Origin: Staphylococcus delphini
GTDB taxonomy: Bacteria; Bacillota; Bacilli; Staphylococcales; Staphylococcaceae
Assembly: GCF_900636325.1 (NCBI RefSeq)
Contig: NZ_LR134263.1
Coordinates: 1,984,001-2,048,000, forward strand
Reading direction: 5' to 3'
DNA length: 64,000 bases
Under the pieces are notes generated by a model that was not told where the DNA came from, did no database searches, and worked only from the letters and a program-made list of their open reading frames with translations. Below, in pieces: positions 20,005-32,285 of the stretch. Position 1 is the stretch's first letter. Every line of letters starts with the position of its first letter. The translations under genes were made by a program, and so were the position numbers.

Positions 20005-20792
20005 TTGAATCTTGGAAAACGCGTCACACGTTTATGGATGATGTGAATATCGTCACCAAATTATTTTTAGGTGTCGCACTTTTCTTCTTCATTATTTTCG
20101 TTCATCATTTTGACGTCATGATTTATCTTGCGACATTGATGCTCATTTTTATGTTACTTGTTGCAGGAACAAAGTGGAAAGTCGTCTTAACGTTCACATT
20201 GCTCGCAACGTTTTTCGCCCTCACCTCCTCATTATTCATGATTTTTTACGGTGATGGGCAACATGAGTTATTGAAATTCGGCTTCGTTAACATTACGAAG
20301 GAAAGTCTTGTGCGCGGGTTGCATCTTTCATTCCGGACGATGACTGTGAGTTATTTTGGATTGTCTATTGCCTTTACTTCTCAAGTCATTATGATTTTTT
20401 ACAGCTTGATGCAACATTTAAAAGTGAAACCGAAAATTGCGTATGCTTTTATGGCGGCGTTTCGTATGATTCCTATCATGTTAGAATCACTTTTCCAACT
20501 CCGCAACGCTTTAAAAATGCGCTATCAAATGATTGATAACCGCAACTATTCAGGCTTCAAACGTCTGAAACATTTATTAATTCCATTGCTCAGTCAAAAC
20601 ATTAGAAAAGCGCATCGTCTATCTGTAGCGATGGAGAAAAAAGGCTTTAAAGATGGACCACGGACGTATTATTATCATGTCCCGTTTAGTTATAAAGACT
20701 TGATTCTGATTGTTCTTACTGTGGTCATCGTCATACTCGCATTTACACTCGCACAAGTGTTGCCGATAACTGGTATTACTGATGCACGTTAA
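20001..20792 (+). CDS. ykoC: ECF transporter transmembrane coupling protein
   Basis: EcfT-type subunit, 263 residues, with about five to six membrane helices (clusters at 25-75, 105-150 and a last one near 230-255). The cytoplasmic coupling region around residues 155-215 contains the two short helices that dock on the ATPases (FRMIPIMLESLFQL and SVAMEKKGF, the latter in place of the common AMEARGF). It overlaps ykoD by four bases and ends the operon. Confidence 0.9.
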   Translation: MIESWKTRHTFMDDVNIVTKLFLGVALFFFIIFVHHFDVMIYLATLMLIFMLLVAGTKWKVVLTFTLLATFFALTSSLFMIFYGDGQHELLKFGFVNITKESLVRGLHLSFRTMTVSYFGLSIAFTSQVIMIFYSLMQHLKVKPKIAYAFMAAFRMIPIMLESLFQLRNALKMRYQMIDNRNYSGFKRLKHLLIPLLSQNIRKAHRLSVAMEKKGFKDGPRTYYYHVPFSYKDLILIVLTVVIVILAFTLAQVLPITGITDAR

Positions 20793-20896
20793 CCGAACTG
20801 AGATTTTGCGTTTTCATGATCTCGACGATGTGAAAAGGCAGGTCTAGATTTCCTTTTTAACTTTCCCGTTATTTCCATCTGCAAAGGAAATCGTTT

Positions 20897-20936
20897 CCCT
20901 TTATTGATTTTTAATAGTCAATAAAGGGATTTTTTA
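20897..20936 (+). terminator. Terminator after ykoEDC
   Basis: CCCTTTATTGA (20897-20907) pairs perfectly with TCAATAAAGGG (20918-20928), followed by ATTTTTT. Confidence 0.88.
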
Positions 20937-20946
20937 TATTCAACCC

Positions 20947-20997
20947 AAAAAAGCGTAAAATCCTTAGTCATTTCACCTTAAAGATTTTACGCTTTTT
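20947..20997. terminator. Bidirectional terminator between ykoC and purD
   Basis: AAAAAAGCGTAAAATC (20947-20962) pairs with GATTTTACGCTTTTT (20983-20997). A/T tracts on both sides allow function on either strand; its main job is probably ending the minus-strand pur operon. Confidence 0.88.
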
Positions 20998-21013
20998 AAT
21001 GTTCACTCAATAT

Positions 21014-22261
21014 TTACTTCGCTTTCATTGCTTTATGGGCAATGTCTTGACGATAGAACAAACCGTCACTTTCAATTTTTTCGACACGTGCATAAGCTGC
21101 TTGTTGTGCCGCTTCGATTGTTGCACCTTCGCCAATCGCTAAAATTACACGTCCACCTGATGTCACATAGTTTTCTCCATCATGTGTTAAACCACTGACA
21201 AAGTAAGCACCTGGTTCGTCTTCAAAACCTTTGACAGTTGCGCCTTTTTCGTATGCTCCTGGATACCCTTTTGAAGCGAGCATAACACCTACTACCGCAT
21301 CATCTTTCCACTTCATGTTGATTGGTGCTTTTTCATCTAATTCAATGATGTGCGCCATGAGATCACTTTCCAAACGTGTCAATAACACTTGTGCTTCAGG
21401 GTCACCGAAACGTGCATTAAATTCAATGACTTTCGGCCCTTCTTTCGTTAAAATCGCACCGATGTATAATAAACCGAAGAAATCATGTCCTTCTGCTTGC
21501 ATCGCTTTGGCAATCGGTTGCGCAATTTTGTCATTCGCTTCATCTAGGACACTTTGACTCATATGTGGCACAGGACAGTACGCGCCCATACCGCCTGTGT
21601 TCGGTCCTTTATCTTGATCGTAAGCACGTTTATGGTCTTGTGCGATGGTATCAAATGGCACCGCATAGTCACCATTCACAAACGTCATCAATGAAAATTC
21701 TTCACCTTCTAAAAATTGTTCAAAAACGACTTTACTTTGTTGTTCTGGATATAAAGTTTCTACAGCTTCACGTGCTTGCTCGCGTGTTTCAGCAATGATG
21801 ACCCCTTTACCTGCTGCGAGTCCATCTTTTTTCAACACAATCGGCAATTCACACGTTTCAATGTATGCCAGTGCTTCATCTTTTTGGTCGATTTCTCGGT
21901 ATGCTGCAGTTGGAATGACATATTTGGCCATGAGACGTTTCGCAAATGACTTTGAGCCTTCGATTTGAGCCGCATCTTGATTCGGACCAAATACTTTAAT
22001 GTCTACCGCTCTTAATGCATCAGCTAAGCCTTCTGTCAACGGTTGTTCTGGTCCAATCACGACCCATTTCACATCATGCGCTTGTGCAAATGCGACGATT
22101 GCTTCATGATCTGATTCAGCAATCTCACCATGTACTTCTGCCACATTACTCATTGCAGCATTGCCTGGAATCGCATAGACTTGTGAAACTAATGGCGATT
22201 GATTTAATTTGTGTGCGAGTACGTGTTCACGTCCTCCACCACCAACGACTAATACGTGCAT
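21014..22261 (-). CDS. purD: Phosphoribosylamine-glycine ligase (GAR synthetase)
   Basis: Second enzyme of purine synthesis, joining glycine to phosphoribosylamine with ATP. The 415-residue ATP-grasp enzyme opens [13 protein letters not shown] and has GLAAGKGV near residue 145 and [10 protein letters not shown] near 280, typical of PurD. The ATG at 22261 is chosen because GAGGAGG lies nine bases upstream; further in-frame starts coincide with or precede that site. Last gene of the pur operon. Confidence 0.96.
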   Translation of the reverse strand: MHVLVVGGGGREHVLAHKLNQSPLVSQVYAIPGNAAMSNVAEVHGEIAESDHEAIVAFAQAHDVKWVVIGPEQPLTEGLADALRAVDIKVFGPNQDAAQIEGSKSFAKRLMAKYVIPTAAYREIDQKDEALAYIETCELPIVLKKDGLAAGKGVIIAETREQAREAVETLYPEQQSKVVFEQFLEGEEFSLMTFVNGDYAVPFDTIAQDHKRAYDQDKGPNTGGMGAYCPVPHMSQSVLDEANDKIAQPIAKAMQAEGHDFFGLLYIGAILTKEGPKVIEFNARFGDPEAQVLLTRLESDLMAHIIELDEKAPINMKWKDDAVVGVMLASKGYPGAYEKGATVKGFEDEPGAYFVSGLTHDGENYVTSGGRVILAIGEGATIEAAQQAAYARVEKIESDGLFYRQDIAHKAMKAK

Positions 22262-22278
22262 ATTCGACATCCTCCTCA

Positions 22279-23757
22279 TTAATGTTTAAAGTGACGCATG
22301 CCTGTTGTCACCATAGCAATACCATAGCGATTCGCCATATCAATAGACTCTTGATCTTTAATCGAGCCACCTGGTTGAATCATTGCTTTAATGCCTGCTT
22401 GTGCTGCTGTTTCGACAGTGTCACCCATTGGGAAGAAACCATCTGATGCTAAGACAACATTGTCATTCATTTCAATCGCGCGGTCAATCGCAATTTGAGC
22501 TGAGCCAACACGGTTCATTTGGCCCGCACCGATACCGACTGTTTGTTTGTCATTCGCAAGGACAATCGCATTACTTTTCACTGATTTCACAACTTTCCAG
22601 CCTAATAATAATGCATCCCATTGTTCCTTCGTCGGTTCTACATCTGTCACGACTGTCATATCAGCTTGTGCCACATCAAAACGGTCTTTATCTTGAACTA
22701 AATAACCTCCTGACACCGATACAAATTCTGTTGCATCTGCTTCTTCAGTCATTTCAATTTCAAGTAAACGAATATTTTTCTTCTGTTGTAAAATATCTAA
22801 AGCAGCTTGTTCGAATTTTGGCGCAATAACGACTTCTAAGAAAATCGCGTGTAAGTCTTCTGCCAGTTCAGCTGTGACTGGACGGTTTAATGCGACAATA
22901 CCACCGAAAATAGATTGACTGTCCGCTTCATACGCATGTGTGTACGCTGCATGAATGTTTTCGCCTGTACCGACACCACAAGGATTCATATGTTTCACTG
23001 CGACTGCTGCAGGTTGGTCGAATTGTTTCACTAAACTTAGTGCTGCATCCGCATCTTTAATATTGTTGTAGCTCAGTTGTTTGCCATGTAACTGTGTCGC
23101 GCCCGCAATCGTGTTTTTCGCTGTAGATGTACGAATAAACTGCGCAGATTGTTGTGGGTTTTCACCGTAACGTAATTGTTCAAGTTGATGGCCGAAAAAT
23201 TGTGTAATCGCTTGATCATATTCAAATGTATGTTGGAACACTTTAATCATTAATGACTTGCGGAATGCTTCATCTAAAGTACCGTTTTGAATACGCTGAA
23301 TCACTTCATCATAGTCTATTGGGTCAACAATCGTTGTGACATGTTTGAAGTTTTTCGCAGCTGCACGTAACATCGTTGGACCACCGATATCGATGTTTTC
23401 AATCGCGTCCATTTCAGTCACGTCTGGGTTTTTCACCGTTTCTTTAAATGGGTATAAATTCACAACGACCATATCAATTAAATCAATATTTTGACCTTTT
23501 AATTGTTCAAGATGTTCTGGTTTGTCGCGATCTGCTAAAATACCGCCATGCACAGCTGGGTGTAATGTTTTCACACGACCGTCCATAATTTCTTCAAATT
23601 GTGTCAGTTCAGAAACCGATGTCACTTTCACACCTGCTTCGTCAATTGCACGGAAAGTCCCACCTGTTGAATACAACTCATAACCTGCTTCAACGAGTGA
23701 TTGTGCAAATGGAACAATACCAGTTTTGTCTGAAACACTTAAAATCGCTTTTTTCAT
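22279..23757 (-). CDS. purH: Bifunctional AICAR formyltransferase/IMP cyclohydrolase
   Basis: Performs the last two steps to IMP. The 492-residue protein has an N-terminal MGS-like IMP cyclohydrolase domain (about 1-140) and a C-terminal AICAR formyltransferase domain with KHMNPCGVG near residue 254. The ATG at 23757 has AAGGAGA upstream and gives the usual length; an extension to 23814 would overlap purN without a ribosome site. The gene ends 17 bases before the purD start. Confidence 0.96.
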   Translation of the reverse strand: MKKAILSVSDKTGIVPFAQSLVEAGYELYSTGGTFRAIDEAGVKVTSVSELTQFEEIMDGRVKTLHPAVHGGILADRDKPEHLEQLKGQNIDLIDMVVVNLYPFKETVKNPDVTEMDAIENIDIGGPTMLRAAAKNFKHVTTIVDPIDYDEVIQRIQNGTLDEAFRKSLMIKVFQHTFEYDQAITQFFGHQLEQLRYGENPQQSAQFIRTSTAKNTIAGATQLHGKQLSYNNIKDADAALSLVKQFDQPAAVAVKHMNPCGVGTGENIHAAYTHAYEADSQSIFGGIVALNRPVTAELAEDLHAIFLEVVIAPKFEQAALDILQQKKNIRLLEIEMTEEADATEFVSVSGGYLVQDKDRFDVAQADMTVVTDVEPTKEQWDALLLGWKVVKSVKSNAIVLANDKQTVGIGAGQMNRVGSAQIAIDRAIEMNDNVVLASDGFFPMGDTVETAAQAGIKAMIQPGGSIKDQESIDMANRYGIAMVTTGMRHFKH

Positions 23758-23773
23758 AATTGATGATATCTCC

Positions 23774-24340
23774 TTATCGAATAATCTTCTTAATGACTGC
23801 TGGGTACAATTCATACTCTAATGATTTAATACGTTCTTCTAATGATTGTTGTGTATCGTCTTCGTAAATTGGGCATGTGTGCTGTTCAATCATCTGACCA
23901 GTATCCATACCTGCATCGACGTAATGTACTGTTGAACCTGTTTCTTTATCCCCACTGTTTAACGCTTGTCCAACTGCATTTTTACCTTTATATTTCGGCA
24001 GTAATGAAGGGTGAATGTTCAAAATGCGTCCTTCATATGCTGATAACAAGGTTTCACCGATTAAACGCATATAGCCTGCTAATACAATCCACTCTACTTC
24101 TTCGTGACGCAGCCAATTCAATATAGCCGTTTCATAAGCTACTTTATTATCGAACGTGCGTGGTTCGAATGCATGGACAGGAATGTCATGTTGTTGTGCA
24201 AGCTGAACACACGCTGCTTCAGGTTTGTCAGTGTACAATGCTGTGACTTCGATATGCATGAGTTCACCTGATTTGACACGTTTCATAATGTTATCGAAAT
24301 TTGTGCCTGAACCAGATGCAAAGATTGCAATTTTAACCAC
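23774..24340 (-). CDS. purN: Phosphoribosylglycinamide formyltransferase
   Basis: Transfers a formyl group from 10-formyl-tetrahydrofolate to GAR. The 188-residue protein has the family N-terminus [12 protein letters not shown] and the catalytic segment [12 protein letters not shown] near residue 106 (Asn and His of the active site), plus VDAGMDTGQ with the catalytic Asp near 142. GTG start at 24340 shares one base with the purM stop, so translation is coupled. Confidence 0.96.
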   Translation of the reverse strand: MVKIAIFASGSGTNFDNIMKRVKSGELMHIEVTALYTDKPEAACVQLAQQHDIPVHAFEPRTFDNKVAYETAILNWLRHEEVEWIVLAGYMRLIGETLLSAYEGRILNIHPSLLPKYKGKNAVGQALNSGDKETGSTVHYVDAGMDTGQMIEQHTCPIYEDDTQQSLEERIKSLEYELYPAVIKKIIR

Positions 24341-25371
24341 TATTTTGCCTCCGTTAAGCGAATGGCACTGTCTTCTTCAGCAATATGCCCGATTGTGTAT
24401 GCGTCCACATTCGCATTTTTTAAGATTTCATGAACTGCTGCTTCATCTTCAGGTGCAACGACAAGTGTAAACCCAATCCCCATGTTGAAGATATGGTACA
24501 TTTCGTCTGTGTCGATGTTGCCTTGTGCTTGTAACCAATTGAAAATAGCCGGTGTTGGGAATGATGCTGTGTTCACGACAGCCGTTTTGCCTTCTGGTAG
24601 AGCTCTCGGAATATTTTCGTAAAAACCGCCACCCGTAATATGTGTCATCGCTTTAATTTGAACATCTTTTTTCACCGCAAGTACAGGTGACACGTATAAA
24701 GCAGTTGGTGTCAAGAGCACGTCTAAGAAGCTTTGTTCACCTTCAAATGTATCGTTCACATCAATACCTGATTCCGCAACAAGACGACGGACTAGACTGT
24801 AACCGTTTGAATGGATGCCGTTTGAAGCAAGACCGATGATGACGTCACCTTTTTCTACTTTCGAACCGTCAATGTATGCGTCTTTTTCAACCGCACCGAC
24901 AGCAAAGCCCGCGACATCGTATTCGCCTTCATGATACATTTCACCCATTTCAGCTGTTTCGCCACCGATTAAAGCAGTGTTTGTTTCCACACAACCATCA
25001 CTAATGCCTTTTACGATTTGTTCGATAATTTCCGGTACGACTTTATGTGTCGCAATATAGTCTAAAAAGTAAAGCGGTTCCGCACCCGTCGTTAAAATGT
25101 CATTCACACACATTGCAACGGCGTCAATACCGATTGTGTCATGTTTATCATAGTCGATAGCGAGCTTTAACTTTGTACCGACACCATCTGTTCCTGATAC
25201 GAGCACGGGTGCTTTCATATTGAGTTGTGATAAATCAAATGTTGCACCAAATCCTCCTAAGCCGCCAAGTACTTCTTTACGCATCGTTCGTTCAACGTGG
25301 CTTGACATTCGTTTTACCGCTTCATAGCCAGCTTCGATATCGACACCAGCCTTTTTATATGATTCAGCCAT
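24340..25371 (-). CDS. purM: Phosphoribosylformylglycinamidine cyclo-ligase (AIR synthetase)
   Basis: Closes the imidazole ring to give AIR, using ATP. The 343-residue protein belongs to the PurM/ThiL superfamily and carries [14 protein letters not shown] near residue 58, the DD-containing metal/ATP segments and [16 protein letters not shown] near 180. It is three bases downstream of purF and overlaps the purN start. Confidence 0.96.
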   Translation of the reverse strand: MAESYKKAGVDIEAGYEAVKRMSSHVERTMRKEVLGGLGGFGATFDLSQLNMKAPVLVSGTDGVGTKLKLAIDYDKHDTIGIDAVAMCVNDILTTGAEPLYFLDYIATHKVVPEIIEQIVKGISDGCVETNTALIGGETAEMGEMYHEGEYDVAGFAVGAVEKDAYIDGSKVEKGDVIIGLASNGIHSNGYSLVRRLVAESGIDVNDTFEGEQSFLDVLLTPTALYVSPVLAVKKDVQIKAMTHITGGGFYENIPRALPEGKTAVVNTASFPTPAIFNWLQAQGNIDTDEMYHIFNMGIGFTLVVAPEDEAAVHEILKNANVDAYTIGHIAEEDSAIRLTEAK

Positions 25372-25374
25372 TGA

Positions 25375-26796
25375 TTACACTCCTCTTCTTTTCATTTCCT
25401 TAACTTCTGGTAGTTCATGATCCACAATTTCAATTGGATATTCACCCGTAAAACAAGCGTTACATTCACCCTTTGAATCGTGGGCTTTAAACACTTCATG
25501 CATGCCTTCAACAGATAAATACGTTAATGTATCTGCGCCAATCATTTCGCGAATTTCTTCTACAGTATGTTGGGCTGCCATTAATTCCGCATGAGTAGAC
25601 ACGTCAATACCGTAGTAACAGGGATCTTGTAAGGGTGGTGAAGAAATACCCATATGCACTTCTTTCGCACCTGCAGATTTCAACGCTTTAACGATATATT
25701 TACTTGTCGTTCCGCGCACAATCGAGTCATCAATTACGACCACGCGCTTGCCTTCAATCACATCACGAATCGGTGAATGCTTCATACGGACTTGTCTTTC
25801 CCTCACAGACTGATCCGGTGTAATAAATGTACGCCCGATATAACGGTTTTTCAGCAACCCTTGTTCGTTCGGAATCCCTGTTTGTTCAGAAAAACCTTTT
25901 GCTGCTTGTAATGAAGAATCCGGAACACCGATCACGATATCCGCATCGATGCCCATTTCTTCAGCTAATTTACGTCCAAGTGCTTTACGGACATTGTAAA
26001 TCGAGTGTTTGTGAAATTCAGAATCCGGACGTGCAAAGTAGACATATTCCATTGAACACATTTTATGACCGATGTCTTGTGTGTACATGTCATAGTCCAC
26101 CTCGTTTTCACCAGAAAATGTAATCAATTCACCTGGTTCGATATCACGGATGTATTCTGCACCAATCGCTGTAAAGGCACATGTTTCACTCGCGACACAA
26201 TACGCACCATCGACTTGACCTAACATCAATGGACGGACACCGCGATTGTCACGTGTCGCTGTCAGTTGTCCTTCATTTAAAATGACACAACTGAATGCCC
26301 CTTTCACTTGATTCAATGCTGCTTTTTGGTTCGTTTTAATATTTTCTGATTTTCCTTTAATCAACAGATGTGCGAGTACTTCTGAATCACTCGTCGTCTG
26401 GAAAATGCCGCCTGTTGATTCAATGGCTAAACGAATTTGATGTGCATTCGTTAAGTTTCCGTTGTGTGCCAAACCTAAGTCCCCTTTAGAATGTTTGAAC
26501 AAGAACGGTTGCACGTTGGAAATCTCGCTCGCACCTGTTGTCGCATAACGGACATGACCAATGGCGTTCGGATAACCTTGTAATGACTCCAATTGTTGTT
26601 GTGAAATTGCCTCAGTGAGCAATCCCATACCACGTGCACCATAAAGTTGTTCACCGTTCGAGCACACAATCCCTGCGCCTTCTTGACCACGATGTTGCAA
26701 ACTGTGTAATGCCATGTACGTCAAATAGGCTGCATGAGGATGGTTCCAGATGCCGAAAACACCGCATTCTTCGTTTAGTCCACGGATGTCATACAT
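25375..26796 (-). CDS. purF: Amidophosphoribosyltransferase, Fe-S (Bacillus) type
   Basis: Commits PRPP to purine synthesis by transferring glutamine amide nitrogen. The 473-residue Ntn-hydrolase has a ten-residue propeptide before catalytic Cys11 (CGVFGIW), an N-terminal glutaminase domain and a C-terminal PRPP domain ([13 protein letters not shown], about 352-364). Cys247, Cys393, Cys445 and Cys448 fall where B. subtilis PurF holds its 4Fe-4S cluster (236 and 382 in mature numbering for the first two). As I recall, S. aureus PurF lacks these cysteines. It overlaps purL by 22 bases. Confidence 0.96.
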   Translation of the reverse strand: MYDIRGLNEECGVFGIWNHPHAAYLTYMALHSLQHRGQEGAGIVCSNGEQLYGARGMGLLTEAISQQQLESLQGYPNAIGHVRYATTGASEISNVQPFLFKHSKGDLGLAHNGNLTNAHQIRLAIESTGGIFQTTSDSEVLAHLLIKGKSENIKTNQKAALNQVKGAFSCVILNEGQLTATRDNRGVRPLMLGQVDGAYCVASETCAFTAIGAEYIRDIEPGELITFSGENEVDYDMYTQDIGHKMCSMEYVYFARPDSEFHKHSIYNVRKALGRKLAEEMGIDADIVIGVPDSSLQAAKGFSEQTGIPNEQGLLKNRYIGRTFITPDQSVRERQVRMKHSPIRDVIEGKRVVVIDDSIVRGTTSKYIVKALKSAGAKEVHMGISSPPLQDPCYYGIDVSTHAELMAAQHTVEEIREMIGADTLTYLSVEGMHEVFKAHDSKGECNACFTGEYPIEIVDHELPEVKEMKRRGV

Positions 26797-28964
26797 GACT
26801 CAATAGCTCCTTCCCATTCACGTTTAAGTTCAGATGTACGACGTTCTATCACACTGTCTTGTGCGACAACTTTAAAGTCATCTGTATCCGTCAATGTACC
26901 GATACGTGTTGCGCCTTCGATATTTAATGTTTGGCCGGCTTTCACTGCAACGATATAGCGTCCTTGCGTTTCACTGAATAATTGTGCATTTGTTAAGTTC
27001 ACTTCAGCGTCAATACCTAGGCTGTAATGCGCGCTAATTTTAGCAAGTGTAATCGCTAAACCACCTTTACCAACAGTTTGTGTATGTGAAATCACACCTT
27101 CACGAATCGCACCACGGATTGCTTCACCTTTCGTCGCTTCTTGTGATAAATCGACCTTTTCAACTTCATGGTTTACATCGCTATACAATAATTTTTCGAT
27201 TTGACTTCCACCATAGCTATCTGTCGTTTCACCGATGACATAAAGTGTGTCACCTACAGACGGTTGATATGATTTTAAGAAGTCGATGTTTTCAATTAAA
27301 CCTACCATTCCGACAACAGGTGTTGGGAAAATAGAAGATGTACGTGTCTCATTGTAAAGCGAAACGTTACCTGATACGACAGGTGTCGCAAGGGCTTCAC
27401 ATGCTTCTGCCATACCACGTGTTGAGTCTGTCAATTGTTGATAGATGTGTTTTTTCTCAGGTGAACCATAGTTTAAGCAGTCCGTCATCGCTAATGGTTT
27501 TGCACCTACAGCAATTAAGTTACGGTATGCTTCAGCTACGACCATTTTGCCGCCTTCATATGGATCGTTAAAGACATAACGGGCTTCACCATCAATCGTA
27601 GACGCAATCGCTTTATTTGTACCTTCTACACGGACTACAGACGCTTGTAATCCCGGCTTAATAATCGTATTTGCACCAACTTGTTGATCGTATTGGTCAT
27701 ATAAGTAATGTTTGGATGCAATCGTTGGATGTGTTAATAAACGATCGAAAACATCATTCACGTCAATATCGTCATAACGATTTGGTGCTGCATCGTGTTG
27801 TAACGGTTCACCTTCAAGGATGTATACCGGCGCTTCATCTGCGAGTGGTTCAACAGGAATGTCTGCAAACACTTCACCTTCATAAGTGAGGACGAAGCGA
27901 TTCGTATCTGTCACTTCACCAATGACTGCACTGTCTAATTCATGATAATCAAACAAGTCTAAAAACTTTTGTTCAGTGCCTTTTTTAACGACAAGTAACA
28001 TACGTTCTTGTGTTTCAGATAACATCATTTCATATGGAGAAATACCTTCTTCACGTACTGGGACTTTTTCGAGTTCAAGATGAATCCCGCTGCCCCCTTT
28101 AGCTGCCATTTCAGATGATGAAGATGTTAAACCCGCAGCACCCATGTCTTGGATACCGACAAGTTCGTCATAAGTGATGGCTTCTAAAGTGGCTTCCATT
28201 AATTTTTTACCTACAAATGGGTCACCGATTTGAACAGAAGGACGTTTGCTTTCACTTTCTTCAGTTAACTCTTCAGATGCAAATGTCGCACCGTGAATAC
28301 CGTCACGTCCTGTTTTCAAACCAACGTAAATGACAGAGTTGCCGACACCTTTAGCTGTACCTTTTTGAATCATATCGTGATCAATGACACCGACACACAT
28401 CGCATTGACAAGTGGATTGCCGTCATAACGTTCGTCAAATTCGATTTCACCTGCAGTTGTCGGAATACCGATACAATTACCGTAACCACCGATACCTGCA
28501 ACGACACCACGTAATAAACGACGGTTTGTTTTTTCAGTCAGTTCACCAAAACGCAAGCTGTTCAATAAGTTAATTGGACGCGCACCGATAGAAACGATGT
28601 CACGAATAATCCCACCGACACCTGTCGCAGCACCTTGGTAAGGTTCAATTGCTGATGGATGGTTATGTGATTCGACTTTAAATACAACAGCCTGATTGTC
28701 GCCAATATCCACAACCCCTGCGCCTTCACCAGGCCCCATTAAAACATGTTCACCTGTTGTCGGGAATTGCTTTAAAAATGGTTTAGAATGTTTATATGAA
28801 CAGTGTTCACTCCACATCACAGAAAAAATACCTGTTTCAGTAAAATTAGGCGTACGTCCTAAAATTTCAGTTACTTTTTCAAATTCTGCATCGCTTAACC
28901 CCATGTCACGATATAATTTTTCAACTTTGACTTCTTCTGCAGTTGGCTCTAAAAATTTAGGCAT
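26775..28964 (-). CDS. purL: FGAM synthase subunit II (small-type PurL)
   Basis: ATP-dependent amidation of FGAR to FGAM. The 729-residue small PurL works in a complex with PurQ (glutaminase) and PurS, both encoded just upstream. Family features include [10 protein letters not shown] near residue 50, [19 protein letters not shown] near 95 and GDNQ-type metal segments. It overlaps purF at its 3' end and purQ at its 5' end by eight bases, indicating tight coupling through the complex. Confidence 0.97.
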   Translation of the reverse strand: MPKFLEPTAEEVKVEKLYRDMGLSDAEFEKVTEILGRTPNFTETGIFSVMWSEHCSYKHSKPFLKQFPTTGEHVLMGPGEGAGVVDIGDNQAVVFKVESHNHPSAIEPYQGAATGVGGIIRDIVSIGARPINLLNSLRFGELTEKTNRRLLRGVVAGIGGYGNCIGIPTTAGEIEFDERYDGNPLVNAMCVGVIDHDMIQKGTAKGVGNSVIYVGLKTGRDGIHGATFASEELTEESESKRPSVQIGDPFVGKKLMEATLEAITYDELVGIQDMGAAGLTSSSSEMAAKGGSGIHLELEKVPVREEGISPYEMMLSETQERMLLVVKKGTEQKFLDLFDYHELDSAVIGEVTDTNRFVLTYEGEVFADIPVEPLADEAPVYILEGEPLQHDAAPNRYDDIDVNDVFDRLLTHPTIASKHYLYDQYDQQVGANTIIKPGLQASVVRVEGTNKAIASTIDGEARYVFNDPYEGGKMVVAEAYRNLIAVGAKPLAMTDCLNYGSPEKKHIYQQLTDSTRGMAEACEALATPVVSGNVSLYNETRTSSIFPTPVVGMVGLIENIDFLKSYQPSVGDTLYVIGETTDSYGGSQIEKLLYSDVNHEVEKVDLSQEATKGEAIRGAIREGVISHTQTVGKGGLAITLAKISAHYSLGIDAEVNLTNAQLFSETQGRYIVAVKAGQTLNIEGATRIGTLTDTDDFKVVAQDSVIERRTSELKREWEGAIESCMTSVD

Positions 28965-29628
28965 TTTGTTCCCTCCAGCTATTCACCATTGATTCAAATA
29001 ATTTCACACCACTGTCTGTACCAAGAATGGCCTCTAGTGCACGTTCTGGGTGTGGCATCATACCGCAAACATTCCCTGCTTTGTTGACGATTCCAGCAAT
29101 ATCATCATGTGAACCGTTCGGATTGTCCATATACTTTAAGATGATTTGATTATTGTCGATAAGTTCTTGATAAATCTCATCAGTACAATAATAATGACCT
29201 TCACCATGCGCTACTGGGTAAACGACTTCTTCACCTTCACTATAACCCTTAGTAAATGGTGTTTGATTGTTCACAATTTTAAGGTGTTCATTTCGACTCA
29301 CGAACAAGTGTGAATCGTTGTGTAATAACGCACCTGGTAATAAACCAATTTCCGTTAAAATTTGGAATCCGTTACAGACGCCAAGAACGGGCTTCCCTTC
29401 ATCAGCCAATCTTTTCACTTCTGCAATAATCGGCGCTACACTTGCCACCGCACCTGAACGTAAGTAGTCACCAAATGAGAAACCACCAGGAATCAATACG
29501 CCATCGTATCCTTTTAATGACGTTTCGCGGTAATCGACATAATCCGCATCGACACCTGCTTTCAATGCTGCATTATACATATCACGGTCGCAGTTAGAAC
29601 CTGGGAATCTAAGGACAGCGAACTTCAT
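28957..29628 (-). CDS. purQ: FGAM synthase subunit I (glutaminase)
   Basis: Class I glutamine amidotransferase supplying ammonia to PurL. The 223-residue protein has the nucleophile elbow GVCNGFQI with Cys85, and the MMPHPER segment near residue 195 with the catalytic His and Glu. The ATG at 29628 follows GGAG and yields the family's N-terminus [10 protein letters not shown]; extension to 29676 would run into purS. It overlaps purL by eight bases. Confidence 0.96.
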   Translation of the reverse strand: MKFAVLRFPGSNCDRDMYNAALKAGVDADYVDYRETSLKGYDGVLIPGGFSFGDYLRSGAVASVAPIIAEVKRLADEGKPVLGVCNGFQILTEIGLLPGALLHNDSHLFVSRNEHLKIVNNQTPFTKGYSEGEEVVYPVAHGEGHYYCTDEIYQELIDNNQIILKYMDNPNGSHDDIAGIVNKAGNVCGMMPHPERALEAILGTDSGVKLFESMVNSWREQNA

Positions 29629-29629
29629 A

Positions 29630-29890
29630 TTATTGATTCTCCTTTTCATCCAAAACTTTGTAACTATATTCTTCAATCACCGTATTCGCAAATAACTTTT
29701 CACTTAAAGTTGTCACGACATTGTGTACCGCTTCGTCAGTGGCTTCATCTACTGTCATGTATAAAACTTTACCAACGCGGATATCGTTAACTTGTTCATA
29801 ACCTAAGTCGTGTACAGCGCGAGTCAACGCTTGACCTTGTGTATCTAAAACTTGTGGTTGTAAAGTGATGTGTAATTCGATTGTTTTCAT
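29630..29890 (-). CDS. purS: FGAM synthase subunit PurS
   Basis: Small structural subunit that bridges PurL and PurQ and helps channel ammonia. The 86-residue protein has a ferredoxin-like alpha/beta pattern and the family N-terminus [16 protein letters not shown]. It sits between purC and purQ with one- and two-base gaps, as in other Firmicutes. Confidence 0.95.
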   Translation of the reverse strand: MKTIELHITLQPQVLDTQGQALTRAVHDLGYEQVNDIRVGKVLYMTVDEATDEAVHNVVTTLSEKLFANTVIEEYSYKVLDEKENQ

Positions 29891-29892
29891 GA

Positions 29893-30594
29893 TTAAAGTG
29901 CCTCCAATTTATTTAAGAAAGTTTGGTAAGTATCAATTAAAGATCCTGTATCTTCTCTATATACATCTTTGTCAAAGTTTTCTTGTGTTGCTTTATCCCA
30001 AATACGACATGTATCCGGAGAAATTTCATCAGCGAGCAACAATTGACCTTCACGATCAACGCCGAATTCAATTTTAAAATCAACTAAAGCTAAGCCCATT
30101 TCATCCATTAATTTGATCAATGCTTGGTTAATGCGTAAGGCTTGTGTTTTCAACTGTGCAATCGTTTCATCATTTGCAATTCCCAACAGCTTGACATGAT
30201 CATCTGTAATAAGTGGGTCATTAAGGTCGTCATTTTTATAGAAGAACTCTACAAACGGATAATCAAATACATGGCCTTTTTCAAATCCGAGACGTTTCGT
30301 AATTGAACCCGCTGCAATGTTACGTACAACTACTTCTAAAGGAACGATGTCGACTGCTTTAACAAGTTGTTCTGTTTCTGACAGTTGCTCAACAAAATGA
30401 CTGTCGACACCTTCATTTTTAATGTATTCAAAGATGCGTGATGTAATTTGGTTGTTTAAGCGTCCTTTACCAGCCATTGCATCTTTTTTCGCACCATTTC
30501 CAGCTGTGACTTCATCTTTATATTCAATTCTCAATACATCCGGTTGTTCTGTTGAAAAAACACGTTTTGCTTTGCCTTCATATAAAAGACTCAT
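29893..30594 (-). CDS. purC: SAICAR synthetase
   Basis: Condenses CAIR with aspartate using ATP. The 233-residue protein opens [13 protein letters not shown] and has [13 protein letters not shown] near residue 85 and LVDFKIEFG near 180, conserved in bacterial PurC. It overlaps the purK stop by four bases. Confidence 0.97.
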   Translation of the reverse strand: MSLLYEGKAKRVFSTEQPDVLRIEYKDEVTAGNGAKKDAMAGKGRLNNQITSRIFEYIKNEGVDSHFVEQLSETEQLVKAVDIVPLEVVVRNIAAGSITKRLGFEKGHVFDYPFVEFFYKNDDLNDPLITDDHVKLLGIANDETIAQLKTQALRINQALIKLMDEMGLALVDFKIEFGVDREGQLLLADEISPDTCRIWDKATQENFDKDVYREDTGSLIDTYQTFLNKLEAL

Positions 30595-31724
30595 TTGTAT
30601 TCGTCTCTCCCTTCAAATTTTGCGACCAGTTGTTGTTCAGTCTTTGAAATTTCATCAGTTAAAATCGTTAAATGCCCCATCTTTCGTTCAGGTTTACGCG
30701 AAACTTTGCCGTAGAGGTGAACGTGCCAATCAGGATGTGCAAACAGTTCATCCTCCAACAAATCCAAATCTTTACCTAACAAATTCATCATGATTGCAGG
30801 CTTTAACAATTCGATGTGTTTAGGTAAACGATGGCCTGTCACAGCTAAGATGTGGGTATCAAATTGCGAATAATCACACGCTTCAATTGAATAATGTCCT
30901 GAATTATGTGGACGTGGCGCAATTTCATTGACGTACAATTCATTTTGTTGATCAATAAAAAATTCCACTGTAAACGTCCCTACAAAATGTACCGCTTGTG
31001 TAATCTTGTCAACTTCACGACGTGCTTCTTGTTCGTGATTCGCCCGTGCAGGTACAACAGTTTTAAATAATACTTGGTTTCGGTGTTCATTTTCTTGTAA
31101 CGGGAAATAGACCCTTTGCCCTTCATTACCGATTGTGACAGTTAAAGACACTTCTTTCGCTAAGTCTAAAAATTGTTCCGCGACACATTCTTGGTTGGCA
31201 ATCAGTTCACGCGCTTCATCTAATTGTGCTTCAGAAGTGAGACGGATTTGCCCTTTGCCATCATAGCCACCAAAACGTGTTTTCAACATAAACGGAAAAC
31301 CTAACGTCTGCACCGCTCTATCTAAATCCGCTGTAGAAGTCACTTGAACAAATGGCACCACTTTCGTTCCTGCTTGAGCAAGTGTTTGTTTCTCAGTCAA
31401 ACGGTCTTGCAACAGTTGAATAGCTTGATAACTTTGTGGCACATTGTATTTGGAAACTAATGTTTGGAGCTGTTCCGCGGCGATATTTTCAAACTCATAC
31501 GATATGACATCTGACTGTTCACCTAATCGCTCTAACGCTGGCATATCATCGTACGCTGCGTGTATAAATTCATGTGCAACGTAACGACAAGGACACGTAT
31601 CGTCAGGATCAAGTACGACTACTTTAAATCCCATTTTTTGCGCGGATTGTGCCATCATTTTTCCCAATTGACCGCCGCCGATGATGCCAACTGTTTGGCC
31701 AATTTGCAACTTATCGAAGGTCAT
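30591..31724 (-). CDS. purK: N5-carboxyaminoimidazole ribonucleotide synthetase
   Basis: Converts AIR and bicarbonate to N5-CAIR with ATP. The 377-residue ATP-grasp protein has [12 protein letters not shown] (about residues 13-24), [15 protein letters not shown] near 147 and [12 protein letters not shown] near 265, all characteristic. The ATG at 31724 has GGAGG nine bases upstream; the longer reading from 31751 lies inside purE without a ribosome site. It overlaps purE by 14 bases. Confidence 0.96.
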   Translation of the reverse strand: MTFDKLQIGQTVGIIGGGQLGKMMAQSAQKMGFKVVVLDPDDTCPCRYVAHEFIHAAYDDMPALERLGEQSDVISYEFENIAAEQLQTLVSKYNVPQSYQAIQLLQDRLTEKQTLAQAGTKVVPFVQVTSTADLDRAVQTLGFPFMLKTRFGGYDGKGQIRLTSEAQLDEARELIANQECVAEQFLDLAKEVSLTVTIGNEGQRVYFPLQENEHRNQVLFKTVVPARANHEQEARREVDKITQAVHFVGTFTVEFFIDQQNELYVNEIAPRPHNSGHYSIEACDYSQFDTHILAVTGHRLPKHIELLKPAIMMNLLGKDLDLLEDELFAHPDWHVHLYGKVSRKPERKMGHLTILTDEISKTEQQLVAKFEGRDEYK

Positions 31725-32193
31725 CTTGCATCGCCTCCACTTTCTCAACAAGCGATTGTTCGTATACTTCGAGCTTGCGTTGTACTGCTTGATCGGTCAT
31801 GCCAATCATTCTTGCCGCTAAAATGCCTGCGTTTTTCGCCCCTGCTTGACCAATGGCTGTCGTCGCAACGGGTATCCCACCCGGCATTTGGACAATTGAA
31901 AGTAAAGAGTCTAGCCCTTTTAAACTTTTTGACTCGATCGGTACACCGATGACAGGGAGTGTTGTCATCGAAGCCACCATTCCTGGTAAATGCGCGGCTC
32001 CCCCTGCCCCTGCAATAATGACATGATATTCATTACTGCGCGCATTTGTGGCAAAATCGACCATCATATGTGGCGTACGATGTGCAGATACTACTTTTTG
32101 ATCATACGGAATGTTAAATTCTTCTAACATGGCACATGCTTCCTTCATGACATTCCAGTCTGAAGAACTCCCCATAATGACTGCTACTTTCAC
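31711..32193 (-). CDS. purE: N5-CAIR mutase
   Basis: Converts N5-CAIR to CAIR. The 160-residue class I PurE has [12 protein letters not shown] at the N-terminus and VVSAHRTP near residue 40, with the active-site His in the latter. The start is a GTG at 32193 preceded by GAAAGGGTG; the upstream extension is non-coding promoter. First gene of the eleven-gene pur operon, under a PurR-type operator. Confidence 0.96.
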   Translation of the reverse strand: MKVAVIMGSSSDWNVMKEACAMLEEFNIPYDQKVVSAHRTPHMMVDFATNARSNEYHVIIAGAGGAAHLPGMVASMTTLPVIGVPIESKSLKGLDSLLSIVQMPGGIPVATTAIGQAGAKNAGILAARMIGMTDQAVQRKLEVYEQSLVEKVEAMQDDLR

Positions 32194-32252
32194 AATGAAC
32201 ACCCTTTCAAAAGTTTGAAATACTATTCTTAATAGTTGTATATTACAGGTAT

Positions 32253-32281
32253 AGCATAACAAGCTTAAATTGTTTTTTCAA
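32253..32281 (-). promoter_or_regulatory. pur operon promoter
   Basis: On the minus strand: TTGAAA (32281-32276), a 17-base spacer, TATGCT (32258-32253). It is close to the vegetative sigma consensus and lies about 60 bases ahead of the purE GTG. Confidence 0.7.
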
Positions 32282-32285
32282 CGCA

